Source: Streptomyces mirabilis
GTDB taxonomy: Bacteria; Actinomycetota; Actinomycetes; Streptomycetales; Streptomycetaceae
Direction of reading: 5' to 3'
Assembly: GCF_039503195.1 (NCBI RefSeq)
Contig: NZ_JBCJKP010000001.1
Coordinates: 10,292,001 to 10,356,000, forward strand
Length of the DNA: 64,000 nucleotides
Position numbers and translations under genes: made by a program. Below, piece by piece: positions 46,455 to 54,015 of this stretch. A model generated the notes under the pieces. That model searched no databases. It had not been told where the DNA came from and saw only the letters and a list, made by a program, of their open reading frames with translations. Within the stretch, counting starts at the first letter, position 1. Every line of letters starts with the position of its first letter.

Positions 46455-46790
46455 ATGACAGCAGATACTCCACTGAGTGGTCGCCTGGACGACGACGACT
46501 ACCCCGCGTACACGATGGGCCGGGCCGCCGAGATGCTCGGCACGACTCCCGGCTTCCTCCGGGCCATCGGGGAAGCCCGCCTGATCACTCCGTTGCGCTC
46601 GGAGGGTGGGCACCGGAGGTACTCCCGCTACCAACTCCGGATCGCCGCCCGTGCCCGCGAGCTGGTCGACAGGGGAACCCCGGTCGAGGCCGCTTGCCGC
46701 ATCGTCATCCTCGAGGACCAACTCGAAGAAGCGCAGCGCATCAACGCCGAGTACCGTCGTGCCGCGAACGACACTTCCAGTCCGGGCTGA
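46455..46790 (+). CDS. MerR/BldC-type small DNA-binding protein
   Basis: A 111-residue protein with a winged HTH of the MerR type: Y-T-M-G-R-A-A-E-M-L-G-T-T-P-G-F-L-R-A-I-G-E-A-R-L-I, then G-G-H-R-R-Y-S-R-Y-Q-L. It ends in a short coiled coil (I-L-E-D-Q-L-E-E-A-Q-R-I) without an effector domain. GAGGTG lies before ATG 46455. Such proteins often sit near cold- or heat-shock genes in Streptomyces. Confidence 0.88.
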   Translation: MTADTPLSGRLDDDDYPAYTMGRAAEMLGTTPGFLRAIGEARLITPLRSEGGHRRYSRYQLRIAARARELVDRGTPVEAACRIVILEDQLEEAQRINAEYRRAANDTSSPG

Positions 46791-46944
46791 GCGCGTACGG
46801 CCCCACCACGCATGCCCCACCGTGAGTTCCTCGACGGGATCACGGTCGTGCTCCGTGGTGGGTCGCAGCGCACGGAGTTGACGCGCCGTGTGGAGGATCA
46901 CCCGTATGGGGCATTCGCCTCGTCGGTGCCGGGGCGCCGAGGAG

Positions 46945-48753
46945 CTACTGGTCGCTCCGGCCGCTTCGGTCGTTGGGGTCGGTACGGAGGTTGGCCGCCA
47001 AGCGGGTGATGCTCTGGACCGCGAGCTCGGCGAAGTTCGAGCGGGCGACGATCGCGGTGGTCTCCCCTTGCCGGCGGACACTGCGCAGGTCGCGCTGGAC
47101 CTGGCGCGAGAGCTGATGGAGCTCGCGTTGGGCGGTGGCGAGTCGCTGCTCGGCGGCGCTGCGGACCCGACGGTGCTCACGTCGGGTGCGGGGGGCGGCC
47201 CAAGGGCTCGGTGCGGGCATGTCGGCGCTCGTTCCCGTGTGGTGCGGCTGCGCCACCGGCACGGGGCGGATGCCGACGGTGTCGAGATAGGTGGCGAGTG
47301 AGTCGAGGTCTGCCGTGCCGACCACAGCCGCGACGTATCCGTCCGGACGGACGAGCACCCACTGCCCGGACGACAGTCCGTACGCACTGTGGACATGGCC
47401 GCCGGTGTCGAGGATGTCGCCCCCGCCGCCGATCACGTGGATGTGCAGGCCAGTGCGCGGCGCCGGTGCCGGGGCATCGTCGACGTCGTGGCCGAGCAGG
47501 GTCCAGTGGGGCCCCTGGAACAGGGTGAACAGGCGCGTGGGGAGGCCGCCCGCGCCGGTCACGGGCGCGTCGGGCGCGCGGTCGCCGGCCAGGACGCCGT
47601 GGGCGCGGTCCGGACTGGTCATCGACAAGGGTGAGTCCAGGTAGCCGAGATCGAGCTGGCTCACCTCGCGGCCCCGGTGGGTGTCTCGGTTCTTGGCCGC
47701 TTCGAGCAGCCGCTCGGAGAGGCCGAGGACAGCCTCGGCGATCGGCCGACGCTCCTTCTCGTAGGTCGACAACAACGATTCCGGGGCGCCGTCGAGTACG
47801 GCGGCCAGTTTCCAGCCGAGGTTGTAGGCGTCCTGGACGCTCGTGTTGAGGCCCTGTCCGCCGGTCGGCGGATGGCAGTGTGCCGCGTCCCCGGTCAGGA
47901 ACACCCGCTCGCGCCGGTAGGCGTCGGCCAGCCGGGCGTTCATCTCGAACGCGGAGGCCCAGGACACCGAACGGATCACGACGTCGTTCCGGCCGGTGCG
48001 TTCGCGGAGGAACGAGGTCAGCCCCTCGGCCGAAAGGTCGATGTCGACATCGAACGGGATCGGGGCCTGGAGCTGGAACATGGCGGTGCCGTAGAGCGGG
48101 CACATCGACACCTGCGCCGCCGTGTCCTCGCCCCAACGGTGCCAGGCGTCCGACGAGACGCCATCGACCAGTACGTCCGCGACGATCGCCCGGACGCCGA
48201 GGGTCTTGCCGGGGAAGCCGACGCCGAGGGCCTTGCGGACGAAGCTCGATCCGCCGTCGGCGCCTATCAGGTACGAGGCCCGCACGGTCCGCTCGCCGTC
48301 AGGGGTCGCGATCCGAGCGGTCACGCCGTCGGCGTCCTGGTCGAAGCCGACGAGTTCGTGGCTGTAGTGCGGGGCGTGGCCGAGCTCGGTCAGCCGTTCC
48401 CGCAGCCGGCGCTCGGTGAGGAACTGCGGGACGAGCAGCGGGATCTGGTACGGCTCGTCCGGCGTCGGATCCGACATCTCGACGACGGCCCTGTCGACCG
48501 GCCCCTCGTCGGTGTGGAAACGCTGGACGGGGTACTCACCCCCGGAGGCGACGATCCGGTCGATCACGCCGAGGTCCTCGAACACCTCTTGACTTCGCGG
48601 CTGGATGCCCTTGCCGCGGGAGCCGATGAACGGGTGCGCCGCCTTGTCGATCAGCAGAAATCCGACATTCCGGCGGGCGAGGTCGATGGCGAGAGTTAAT
48701 CCGGCCGCCCCCGTTCCGCAGATGATCACGTCAGTGTCCGGGGTGTGCGTCAT
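46945..48753 (-). CDS. FAD-dependent aromatic monooxygenase with extra C-terminal tail
   Basis: A 602-residue class A flavoprotein monooxygenase: G-T-G-A-A-G-L (13-19) for FAD, the D-G motif in I-G-A-D-G-G-S-S-F-V-R, and the G-D motif in L-T-G-D-A-A-H-C-H-P-P-T-G-G-Q-G-L-N. A thioredoxin-like C-terminal domain is usual to about residue 515. Beyond it is an unusual tail of about 85 residues, arginine- and glutamine-rich and predicted helical (A-T-A-Q-R-E-L-H-Q-L-S-R-Q-V-Q). Relatives hydroxylate aromatics or inactivate rifamycins; the substrate is unknown. Divergent from a MarR regulator. Confidence 0.9.
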   Translation of the reverse strand: MTHTPDTDVIICGTGAAGLTLAIDLARRNVGFLLIDKAAHPFIGSRGKGIQPRSQEVFEDLGVIDRIVASGGEYPVQRFHTDEGPVDRAVVEMSDPTPDEPYQIPLLVPQFLTERRLRERLTELGHAPHYSHELVGFDQDADGVTARIATPDGERTVRASYLIGADGGSSFVRKALGVGFPGKTLGVRAIVADVLVDGVSSDAWHRWGEDTAAQVSMCPLYGTAMFQLQAPIPFDVDIDLSAEGLTSFLRERTGRNDVVIRSVSWASAFEMNARLADAYRRERVFLTGDAAHCHPPTGGQGLNTSVQDAYNLGWKLAAVLDGAPESLLSTYEKERRPIAEAVLGLSERLLEAAKNRDTHRGREVSQLDLGYLDSPLSMTSPDRAHGVLAGDRAPDAPVTGAGGLPTRLFTLFQGPHWTLLGHDVDDAPAPAPRTGLHIHVIGGGGDILDTGGHVHSAYGLSSGQWVLVRPDGYVAAVVGTADLDSLATYLDTVGIRPVPVAQPHHTGTSADMPAPSPWAAPRTRREHRRVRSAAEQRLATAQRELHQLSRQVQRDLRSVRRQGETTAIVARSNFAELAVQSITRLAANLRTDPNDRSGRSDQ

Positions 48754-48831
48754 GGCTCAGCTCTCCGTCGGCGGTAGGCGTCCGAGCGGTTCGGCCCGCT
48801 CGAAGGCGACGCACCAAGTTGGTACGTGGCA

Positions 48832-48848
48832 CGAACTAAAGTAGTTCG
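48832..48848. promoter_or_regulatory. CGAACTA-AAG-TAGTTCG inverted repeat, MarR-type operator
   Basis: A perfect 7-bp inverted repeat with 3-bp spacer between the divergent monooxygenase and MarR genes, 33 bp ahead of the marR start. Typical size and placement for a MarR operator. Confidence 0.7.
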
Positions 48849-48880
48849 CGTCGCGTACCTTTGCAAGTAGAATTCGGAGT

Positions 48881-49384
48881 ATGACCTTTCCCAACGACGC
48901 ACCGCCCTCGGTCGCACCGTCACGCACAGGTGGGGAGCCCGTGCCGGTGGACGTGGACGCCCTCGCCCAGCTGTCGTTTCTGGTACACCACGCCCTGGAC
49001 GAGATCGCCGGGCAGCACGAATTGTCGATCATCCAGGCGCGACTGCTGGGGGTGCTGCGGGACCGGGAGCCGACGATGAACCAGCTCGGTCGGCTGCTCG
49101 GCCTGGACAAGTCCTCGATCAGCGGCCTGGTCGATCGCGCACAGCGTCGCGGCCTGGTCACGCGCGCCGTCAGTGCGAACGACCGCCGCGCGTTCCAGGT
49201 CTCCATCACCGACGCCGGACGACAGCTCATCGAACAGCTCGCGGCGCAATTCGCGGAGCGGATCGAGCTGTCCGTCGCGCCGCTCCCGGACGCCGACCGG
49301 CAGCGGCTGTCCCAGTTGGCGGCCCAGGTCGTGGCCTCCGACGCCCACCGCCGCGGTATCGACCTTCGCACCACAGCCCGCTGA
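48881..49384 (+). CDS. MarR-family regulator
   Basis: A 167-residue winged-HTH regulator: recognition region M-N-Q-L-G-R-L-L-G-L-D-K-S-S-I-S-G-L-V-D-R-A, then the wing R-A-V-S-A-N-D-R-R-A-F-Q-V-S-I-T-D-A-G. Full family length. Likely represses the divergent monooxygenase and itself through the inverted repeat at 48832. Confidence 0.92.
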   Translation: MTFPNDAPPSVAPSRTGGEPVPVDVDALAQLSFLVHHALDEIAGQHELSIIQARLLGVLRDREPTMNQLGRLLGLDKSSISGLVDRAQRRGLVTRAVSANDRRAFQVSITDAGRQLIEQLAAQFAERIELSVAPLPDADRQRLSQLAAQVVASDAHRRGIDLRTTAR

Positions 49385-49494
49385 CCGGGTCTCGGAGAAC
49401 CCCTTCCTGCCGGGGGAGGGGGGCGGTTCGAAGGACGACGCCTGGCTCTCCGGCGGCGGGCCTCCGAGACCGCCCCCTCCGCACTGCGTGGGGA

Positions 49495-49965
49495 TCACCA
49501 GCCGATCCCGAGCGTCAGCCCGGTCAGCGGGTTCGCGTGGCCCAGGATCTGCACGGCCGATGAGTAGGAGGACCAGGTCTGGTCGATGGTCGACTGGAGG
49601 TGGTTCGCCTGGGAGCCTCCCGCGAGGAAGAGGTCGGAGGAGCGCGGCGCGATGTCGGGGATGTCCAGCTCACCGACGCCGGGCCAGTTCCACCAGTTGC
49701 CGCGGTACGGGGCACCCAGCAACCAGAAGCCGGGCCAGTACTTGGCGGCTGCGCCGGTCACGTTCGGCATCTGGAGCCGGGCCTCGACGCGGAGTTTGCC
49801 GCCGGCGGGCGGCCGGAAGTCCGAGCGGTCCGTCTCGATGCGGCCCGACGTCCAGTTGCCCGCGGGTTGGCGCCGGGGGGTGATCCGCAGCTTTCCGGTG
49901 CCGTCGAGCGAGACGTTGTCGGTGCTGGAGGTCATCGTCTCGACCTCGCCGGTGCCGAAGCCGGC
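49495..49965 (-). pseudogene. GH16-like glucanase fragment, central part
   Basis: Minus strand reads F-G-T-G-E-V-E-T-M-T-S-S-T-D-N-V, then G-K-L-R-I-T-P-R-R, Y-W-P-G-F-W-L-L-G and W-P-G-V-G-E-L-D-I, all GH16 landmarks. After E-L-D-I the expected second acid (E-x-D-x-x-E) is lost and the sequence turns into an unrelated L-Q-S-T-I-D-Q-T-W-S-S-Y tail, so it is catalytically dead. Its N-terminal partner lies on the opposite strand (49968-50230). Confidence 0.65.
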
Positions 49966-49967
49966 GG

Positions 49968-50230
49968 GTGAGTGAACCCTCCGGCACGCCTGTCAGGCGC
50001 GGCTCCCTACGGCGCTTCCTCATCGCCGTGTTCAGCGCCCTCGGCCTCGCGGCCGCCGCGGCGGCGGCCGCGACCTTCCCTGCCAACGCGTCCGCCCCCC
50101 ACCCCCGACCGGCTGGTCCCAGGTCTTCCTCGACGACTTCGACGGAGCCGCCGGCTCCGGCGTCAACAGCTCGAACTGGCAGTGCACGACGGGCACGAGC
50201 TACCCCGGCGGGGCACACGTGGAGCGCGGC
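49968..50230 (+). pseudogene. GH16-like glucanase fragment, signal peptide and N-terminus, inverted
   Basis: Plus strand encodes a signal peptide (R-R-F-L-I-A-V-F-S-A-L-G-L, then an Ala-rich core and N-A-S-A) and, after a frameshift, G-W-S-Q-V-F-L-D-D-F-D-G-A-A-G-S-G-V-N, then W-Q-C-T-T-G-T-S-Y-P-G-G. This is the N-terminus of the GH16 protein whose next part begins on the minus strand at about 49965. Confidence 0.65.
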
Positions 50231-50273
50231 AGTCCGCGGATGCGCCGAGCGGACGCCGCCGTGAGCAGTGGGT

Positions 50274-50729
50274 TCAGGAGCGGCCGAGGGGAGTCGGGCG
50301 GGTGAGTACCACGCCCAGCAGGGACTCCTGGGGGACGTAACCGAAGTGGCGGGAGTCCTGGGTGCGGGCGGCGTCGCCCCGGACGATCAGGGAACCGGGC
50401 GGCACCAGTCCGCCGTCCGGGGCCCCGACGATCTCGCGTACGTCGGGCGGCACGGCGTCGCCGGGCAGGGCGGAGACCCGCTTGACCAGCCAGGCCAGGG
50501 CGTCGTCGCCGTCGCCGAACGGGACGGGGTTGCGGAAGACCACCGCGTCGCCGCGCCGCACGCGCGTGGTGCGGCGGACCAGCAGCCGGTCGCCGTCCGC
50601 GAAGGCCGGGGTCATGCTCGACCCGGTGACCCTGATGACGGCGAGGCGTGAACGCAGTACGTGTACGGACAGGAGCAGCATGCCCGCGCCCGCTGCCAAC
50701 GCCACCGTCGTCCGCCCGGCCCCCGTCAT
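50274..50729 (-). CDS. S26-family signal-peptidase-like protease
   Basis: A 151-residue membrane-anchored serine protease. One N-terminal helix (about 8-28) is followed by the nucleophile Ser38 in V-T-G-S-S-M-T-P-A-F and the general-base Lys83 in W-L-V-K-R-V-S-A-L-P-G-D; G-D-A-A-R-T-Q-D-S-R-H-F-G is the last box. Much shorter than housekeeping type I peptidases, like the dedicated S26 enzymes that serve one substrate. GGAAGG precedes ATG 50729. It lies 25 bp after the exporter gene, at the end of the peptide operon, so the peptides at 52641-53025 are its likely substrates. Confidence 0.9.
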   Translation of the reverse strand: MTGAGRTTVALAAGAGMLLLSVHVLRSRLAVIRVTGSSMTPAFADGDRLLVRRTTRVRRGDAVVFRNPVPFGDGDDALAWLVKRVSALPGDAVPPDVREIVGAPDGGLVPPGSLIVRGDAARTQDSRHFGYVPQESLLGVVLTRPTPLGRS

Positions 50730-50754
50730 GTGGCCGCCTTCCCTTCCGGGCGGC

Positions 50755-52641
50755 TCATGTGGCCGCCTCCGTGGGTCTGCCCCGGTCGCCGCGCTCGGCG
50801 TAGCCCGCCGCCTGCAGGCCGAACAGCCGGGCGTAGTGTCCGCCGCCCAGGGCCATCAGCTCGTCGTGGGAGCCGAGTTCGGCGATCCGGCCGTCCACCA
50901 GCACGGCGATCGCGTCGGCCTCGCGCAGCGCGCCGAGCCGGTGTGAGACCAACAGCGCGGTCCGTCCCAGGCGGTGGCGACCGAGGGTGCGGTGCACCTC
51001 GTGCTCGGCCTCCGGGTCCAGGCCCGAGCTGGGCTCGTCCAGGATCAGCAGATCGGCGTCGCCGCGCATCAACGAGCGGGCCAGCGCGACCCGTTGCCAC
51101 TGGCCGCCGGAAAGGGTGACGCCGGGGGTGCCGTCCTCCTCGTCGAGGTGCACCCGGCTGAGCTGGGTCTCGTACCCGTCGGGGAGGCCGCGCAGGGTCG
51201 CGTCGATGCCGGCGAGCCGCGCGCTGTCGCGGATGCGCTTCAGGTCCTCGCGGTACGGCAGATCGCCGATGCCGATGTTCTCGGCCGCCGAGAGGTCGTA
51301 CGTCATGTAGTCCTGGAACGTGATGCCGATCCGGCGGCGCAGCTCGGCCACGTCCATGGTCCGGATGTCGGTGCCGTCCCAGAGGATCGCGCCGCGTTCG
51401 GGGTCGTAGAACCGGCAGAGCAGCTTGATGAGGGTGCTCTTGCCGGCACCGTTGCGGCCCACCAGGCCCATCGCGGTGCCCGCCGGGACGGTCAGGTTCA
51501 CCCCGCGCAGCACCCAGGGGCCGGAGGTGTCGTAGCGGAACCAGACGTCGCACAGTTCGATCCGTCCGGTGAGGGCCGGTGCGGGGGCCTCACCCCGGGG
51601 CAGGTCGTCGGGGGTGTCGAGCAGGTCGAGATAGTGGCCGAAGAGCCGGACGCCCTCCGCGGCCGATCCGGCCTGGAGCACGATCCCGGTGAACGCCCCC
51701 TGCACTCCCGCGGCGGCGGCGATGAACAGCGTCACATCACCGATCGTGAATCTGCCGTGGGCAGCGCCCGCGACCACCACGACCGTACCGAGCCCGGCGA
51801 CCAAGGCGTTGAGCGCGGCGAAAGCCGACTGCACGAGGGCGCCACGCCGGGCCACCGCGAGTTCGGCCTCGGTGGCGTCGTTCAGCGCACGGATCAGTCG
51901 GCCGTGCAGGAAGCCGCCGAGGCCGAACAGCCGGATCTCCTTGGCGGCGCGGGGGTCGGTCAGCAGCGAGCGGTAGAAGAGGTGACGGCGCAGCCGGGCG
52001 GAGGTCAGCTCCCAGACCACCACCTGGCGGCGGGCCAGCGACAGCCGGGCCAGCAGTGCGGCGGCGCCGACCAGGAACAAAAGGCCCACCATCGGGGGCC
52101 AGACGGCGAGCAGGGCGCCCGTGAAGCCGCTGAGCGCGGCCACCGAACGCACGGCCTCCTGGGTGAACATGGTGACGTTGTGCGGCGCGTCCTCCGAGGC
52201 CTGCTGGGCGAGCCGCAGCCGGTCGTGGAACGCAGGGTCCTCGAACCGCCGCAGTCCACGGAACTCGTCGACCTTGGCGAACAGGGTCCGTTCGACTTCG
52301 ACGACGAGCCGTCTGCGCACCAACTCGTCGAGATATGCGGCCAGTTGAAGAAGGGCGGCGGAGAGGGCGCCGAGCGCGGCCGTGGCGATGCCGAGGCTGA
52401 CGGCGTGCCGCGCGTCGGCGTGCGCACCGCGGCCGAGTTCGTCGAAGAGCAGCTTGGCGAGCCAGGCGGCGGCGGCCGGCGTCACGCCGACTCCCACGGT
52501 CACCCCGAACAGCAGGGAGGCGCCGACGGGTGTGGCGCGGAACTGGAGGGCGACCGCCGCCCATGCGGCGCGGGCCCGCAGCCGGTTCCCCGGAGGTGAA
52601 GCGGCCTCCGGGGAACCGGCAGGTGGGTCGGAGTGCGTCAT
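50755..52641 (-). CDS. ABC exporter (fused membrane and ATPase domains)
   Basis: A 628-residue half-transporter. Membrane domain about 25-340 with five or six helices; ATPase domain about 358-615 with Walker A G-R-N-G-A-G-K-S (395-402), signature L-S-G-G-Q (510-514) and Walker B L-L-I-L-D-E-P (531-537). There is no N-terminal C39 peptidase domain, so leader removal must be done elsewhere. The ATG overlaps the upstream peptide stop (TGATG), i.e. strict translational coupling. Probably dimerises to export the cysteine-rich peptides. Confidence 0.93.
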   Translation of the reverse strand: MTHSDPPAGSPEAASPPGNRLRARAAWAAVALQFRATPVGASLLFGVTVGVGVTPAAAAWLAKLLFDELGRGAHADARHAVSLGIATAALGALSAALLQLAAYLDELVRRRLVVEVERTLFAKVDEFRGLRRFEDPAFHDRLRLAQQASEDAPHNVTMFTQEAVRSVAALSGFTGALLAVWPPMVGLLFLVGAAALLARLSLARRQVVVWELTSARLRRHLFYRSLLTDPRAAKEIRLFGLGGFLHGRLIRALNDATEAELAVARRGALVQSAFAALNALVAGLGTVVVVAGAAHGRFTIGDVTLFIAAAAGVQGAFTGIVLQAGSAAEGVRLFGHYLDLLDTPDDLPRGEAPAPALTGRIELCDVWFRYDTSGPWVLRGVNLTVPAGTAMGLVGRNGAGKSTLIKLLCRFYDPERGAILWDGTDIRTMDVAELRRRIGITFQDYMTYDLSAAENIGIGDLPYREDLKRIRDSARLAGIDATLRGLPDGYETQLSRVHLDEEDGTPGVTLSGGQWQRVALARSLMRGDADLLILDEPSSGLDPEAEHEVHRTLGRHRLGRTALLVSHRLGALREADAIAVLVDGRIAELGSHDELMALGGGHYARLFGLQAAGYAERGDRGRPTEAAT

Positions 52642-52811
52642 CAGCAGGTGTTGCTGCGCTTGGTGCACACGCCGTTACAGGCGAATCGGTACTGGTGTCC
52701 GCCCTTGCAGTAACAGAGCTGACCCACCTCGGGGACGCATGCCCCCGCGCGTTGCTCGTCGAGTACGAGCCGCAGCAGCCGGTCGCCCATCGTGCCGATC
52801 ATTCGCCTCAT
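52641..52811 (-). CDS. Cysteine-rich precursor peptide B
   Basis: A 56-residue peptide with six cysteines (25, 33, 35, 45, 49, 56). An amphipathic N-terminal half (I-G-T-M-G-D-R-L-L-R-L-V-L) ends in R-A-G-A, followed at once by the first Cys (C-V-P-E-V-G). The second half holds C-N-G-V-C and ends in T-C. Layout C-x7-C-x-C-x9-C-x3-C-x6-C is shared with peptide A at 52858. GGAGG lies 7 nt ahead of ATG 52811, and its stop overlaps the exporter start. A secreted disulfide-linked peptide is inferred; no known family came to mind. Confidence 0.8.
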   Translation of the reverse strand: MRRMIGTMGDRLLRLVLDEQRAGACVPEVGQLCYCKGGHQYRFACNGVCTKRSNTC

Positions 52812-52857
52812 GACTACCTCCTGGTCCTGCGACGTGATGTGACGGGATGGGGCTGGG

Positions 52858-53025
52858 TCAGCAGGTGCCGGACTTCACACAGGGGCCGTTGCAGCTGAAG
52901 ACGTACCGGACGTGGTTCGTGCACTTGCAGAAAGTGCCGTGCTCCGGGACACAGGCGCCGGCCCGGTCCTCCTTCAGCAGCATGCCCAGCAACTTGTCGC
53001 CCATCGTGCCGATCACACGGGTCAT
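52858..53025 (-). CDS. Cysteine-rich precursor peptide A
   Basis: A 55-residue homologue of peptide B, first in the operon. Shared with B: I-G-T-M-G-D-x-L-L, R-A-G-A-C-V-P-E and C-N-G-x-C. Cysteines at 25, 33, 35, 45, 49, 55. It has no hydrophobic signal core, so the Sec route is unlikely; A-G-A before Cys25 fits an A-x-A cleavage site, giving a core of 31 residues that begins with Cys. GGGAGG precedes ATG 53025. 46 bp separate it from peptide B. Confidence 0.8.
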   Translation of the reverse strand: MTRVIGTMGDKLLGMLLKEDRAGACVPEHGTFCKCTNHVRYVFSCNGPCVKSGTC

Positions 53026-53049
53026 CACGGACCTCCCTCGTAGGGTGAA

Positions 53050-53075
53050 GGCCGGACCAGGGGTAAGGTCCGGCC
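53050..53075 (-). promoter_or_regulatory. Hairpin in the leader of the peptide operon
   Basis: GGCCGGACC and GGTCCGGCC form a perfect 9-bp stem with an 8-nt loop, ending 25 bp before the peptide A start. It could be an operator or a transcript-level control for the peptide operon. Confidence 0.5.
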
Positions 53076-53242
53076 GGAGCAGAAGTTATGTTGCGATGCC
53101 AATTGAGCGCAAGAGTGCGGAAGTTGACGGATTGCTTCCAGTTTCTCCCGGAGAGATCTGGGCGAAAGTGACCACTGTTGCTCATGTCGACTTGGAGCTA
53201 CATTGCCTCTGGTCCAGTCGTCCCGGGAGGTGAGAGCTGCTC

Positions 53243-53803
53243 GTGGCCTATGCCCTGCTTGCCGTCAGACTCCTCGTCGGCATCGTGTTCGCGGCATCCG
53301 CGACCGGAAAACTACGAGGCGCCGCGGCCTTCCGCGGCTTCGAGGAATCCGCCCGTTCCATGGGCGTGCCGGCCCGCCTGAGCCGCCTCGTGGCGGTGGC
53401 CGTGGTCGTGGGAGAGTGCGCCGCGGTGGTGCTGCTCGCCCTGGGGCCCGGCGGCGCGCCCGGCTTCGTCCTGACCCTGCTGCTGCTCGCCGCGTTCACC
53501 ACCGGAATCGTCCGTTCGCTCCGCAGCGGAACCAAGGCGTCCTGCGCCTGCTTCGGCGCGTCCACCGCGCCGATCGGCCGCCGCCACGTGGTGCGGAACA
53601 CCGTGCTGCTCGCCCTGGCCGCGTTCGGCCTGGCCGCCGCCCTCGCGGGGACGCCGGCGCCGACCCAGGCGGCGGGCGTGCTGATCGCGGCGTTCGGCGC
53701 GCTGGTGGGCGCCCTGCTCGTGATCTTCACGGACGAGCTGGGCACGCTGTTCGACGACGGCGCCCCACGCACCTCGGGACGCGTCCGCGGATCAGCCCCG
53801 TAG
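53243..53803 (+). CDS. MauE/DoxX-type membrane redox protein
   Basis: A 186-residue membrane protein of four helices with the MauE core S-C-A-C-F-G (Cys101, Cys103) and A-T-G-K-L-R near the first helix. MauE, with MauD, is needed for forming the six disulfides of the methylamine dehydrogenase small subunit. GGAGGTGA precedes GTG 53243. It is divergent from the cysteine-rich peptides, with the thioredoxin gene 212 bp downstream; no methylamine dehydrogenase genes are present, so the peptides are the likely clients. Confidence 0.85.
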   Translation: MAYALLAVRLLVGIVFAASATGKLRGAAAFRGFEESARSMGVPARLSRLVAVAVVVGECAAVVLLALGPGGAPGFVLTLLLLAAFTTGIVRSLRSGTKASCACFGASTAPIGRRHVVRNTVLLALAAFGLAAALAGTPAPTQAAGVLIAAFGALVGALLVIFTDELGTLFDDGAPRTSGRVRGSAP

Positions 53804-54015
53804 ACGACCCGGGTAGACGACCGGTAGGCGACAACCCTTCCGATTTCCCGGGTGGTTGATGCTCACGCACCACCGTGGCGGCCACCGCGACGTACCCGTC
53901 GCAGCCTCCGCAGCACCACGGCGCGCGGCACACCCGTGCGGCGTCGCGCCGTCGCATCCGCGATCCGATGGGCGGACACCCCGCCCCACGATGACACGAG
54001 ACTCCGGAGTCACCC

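Noticed and set aside
52641..53025. Peptides A and B as ordinary Sec-secreted lipoproteins (R-A-G-A-C as lipobox)
   Set aside because: There is no hydrophobic signal core before the Cys; the leader is charged and amphipathic, which fits exporter recognition better.
53804..54015. A third small peptide gene between the MauE and MauD-like genes
   Set aside because: A frame starting near 53859 has only scattered Cys and none of the leader or core residues of peptides A and B.
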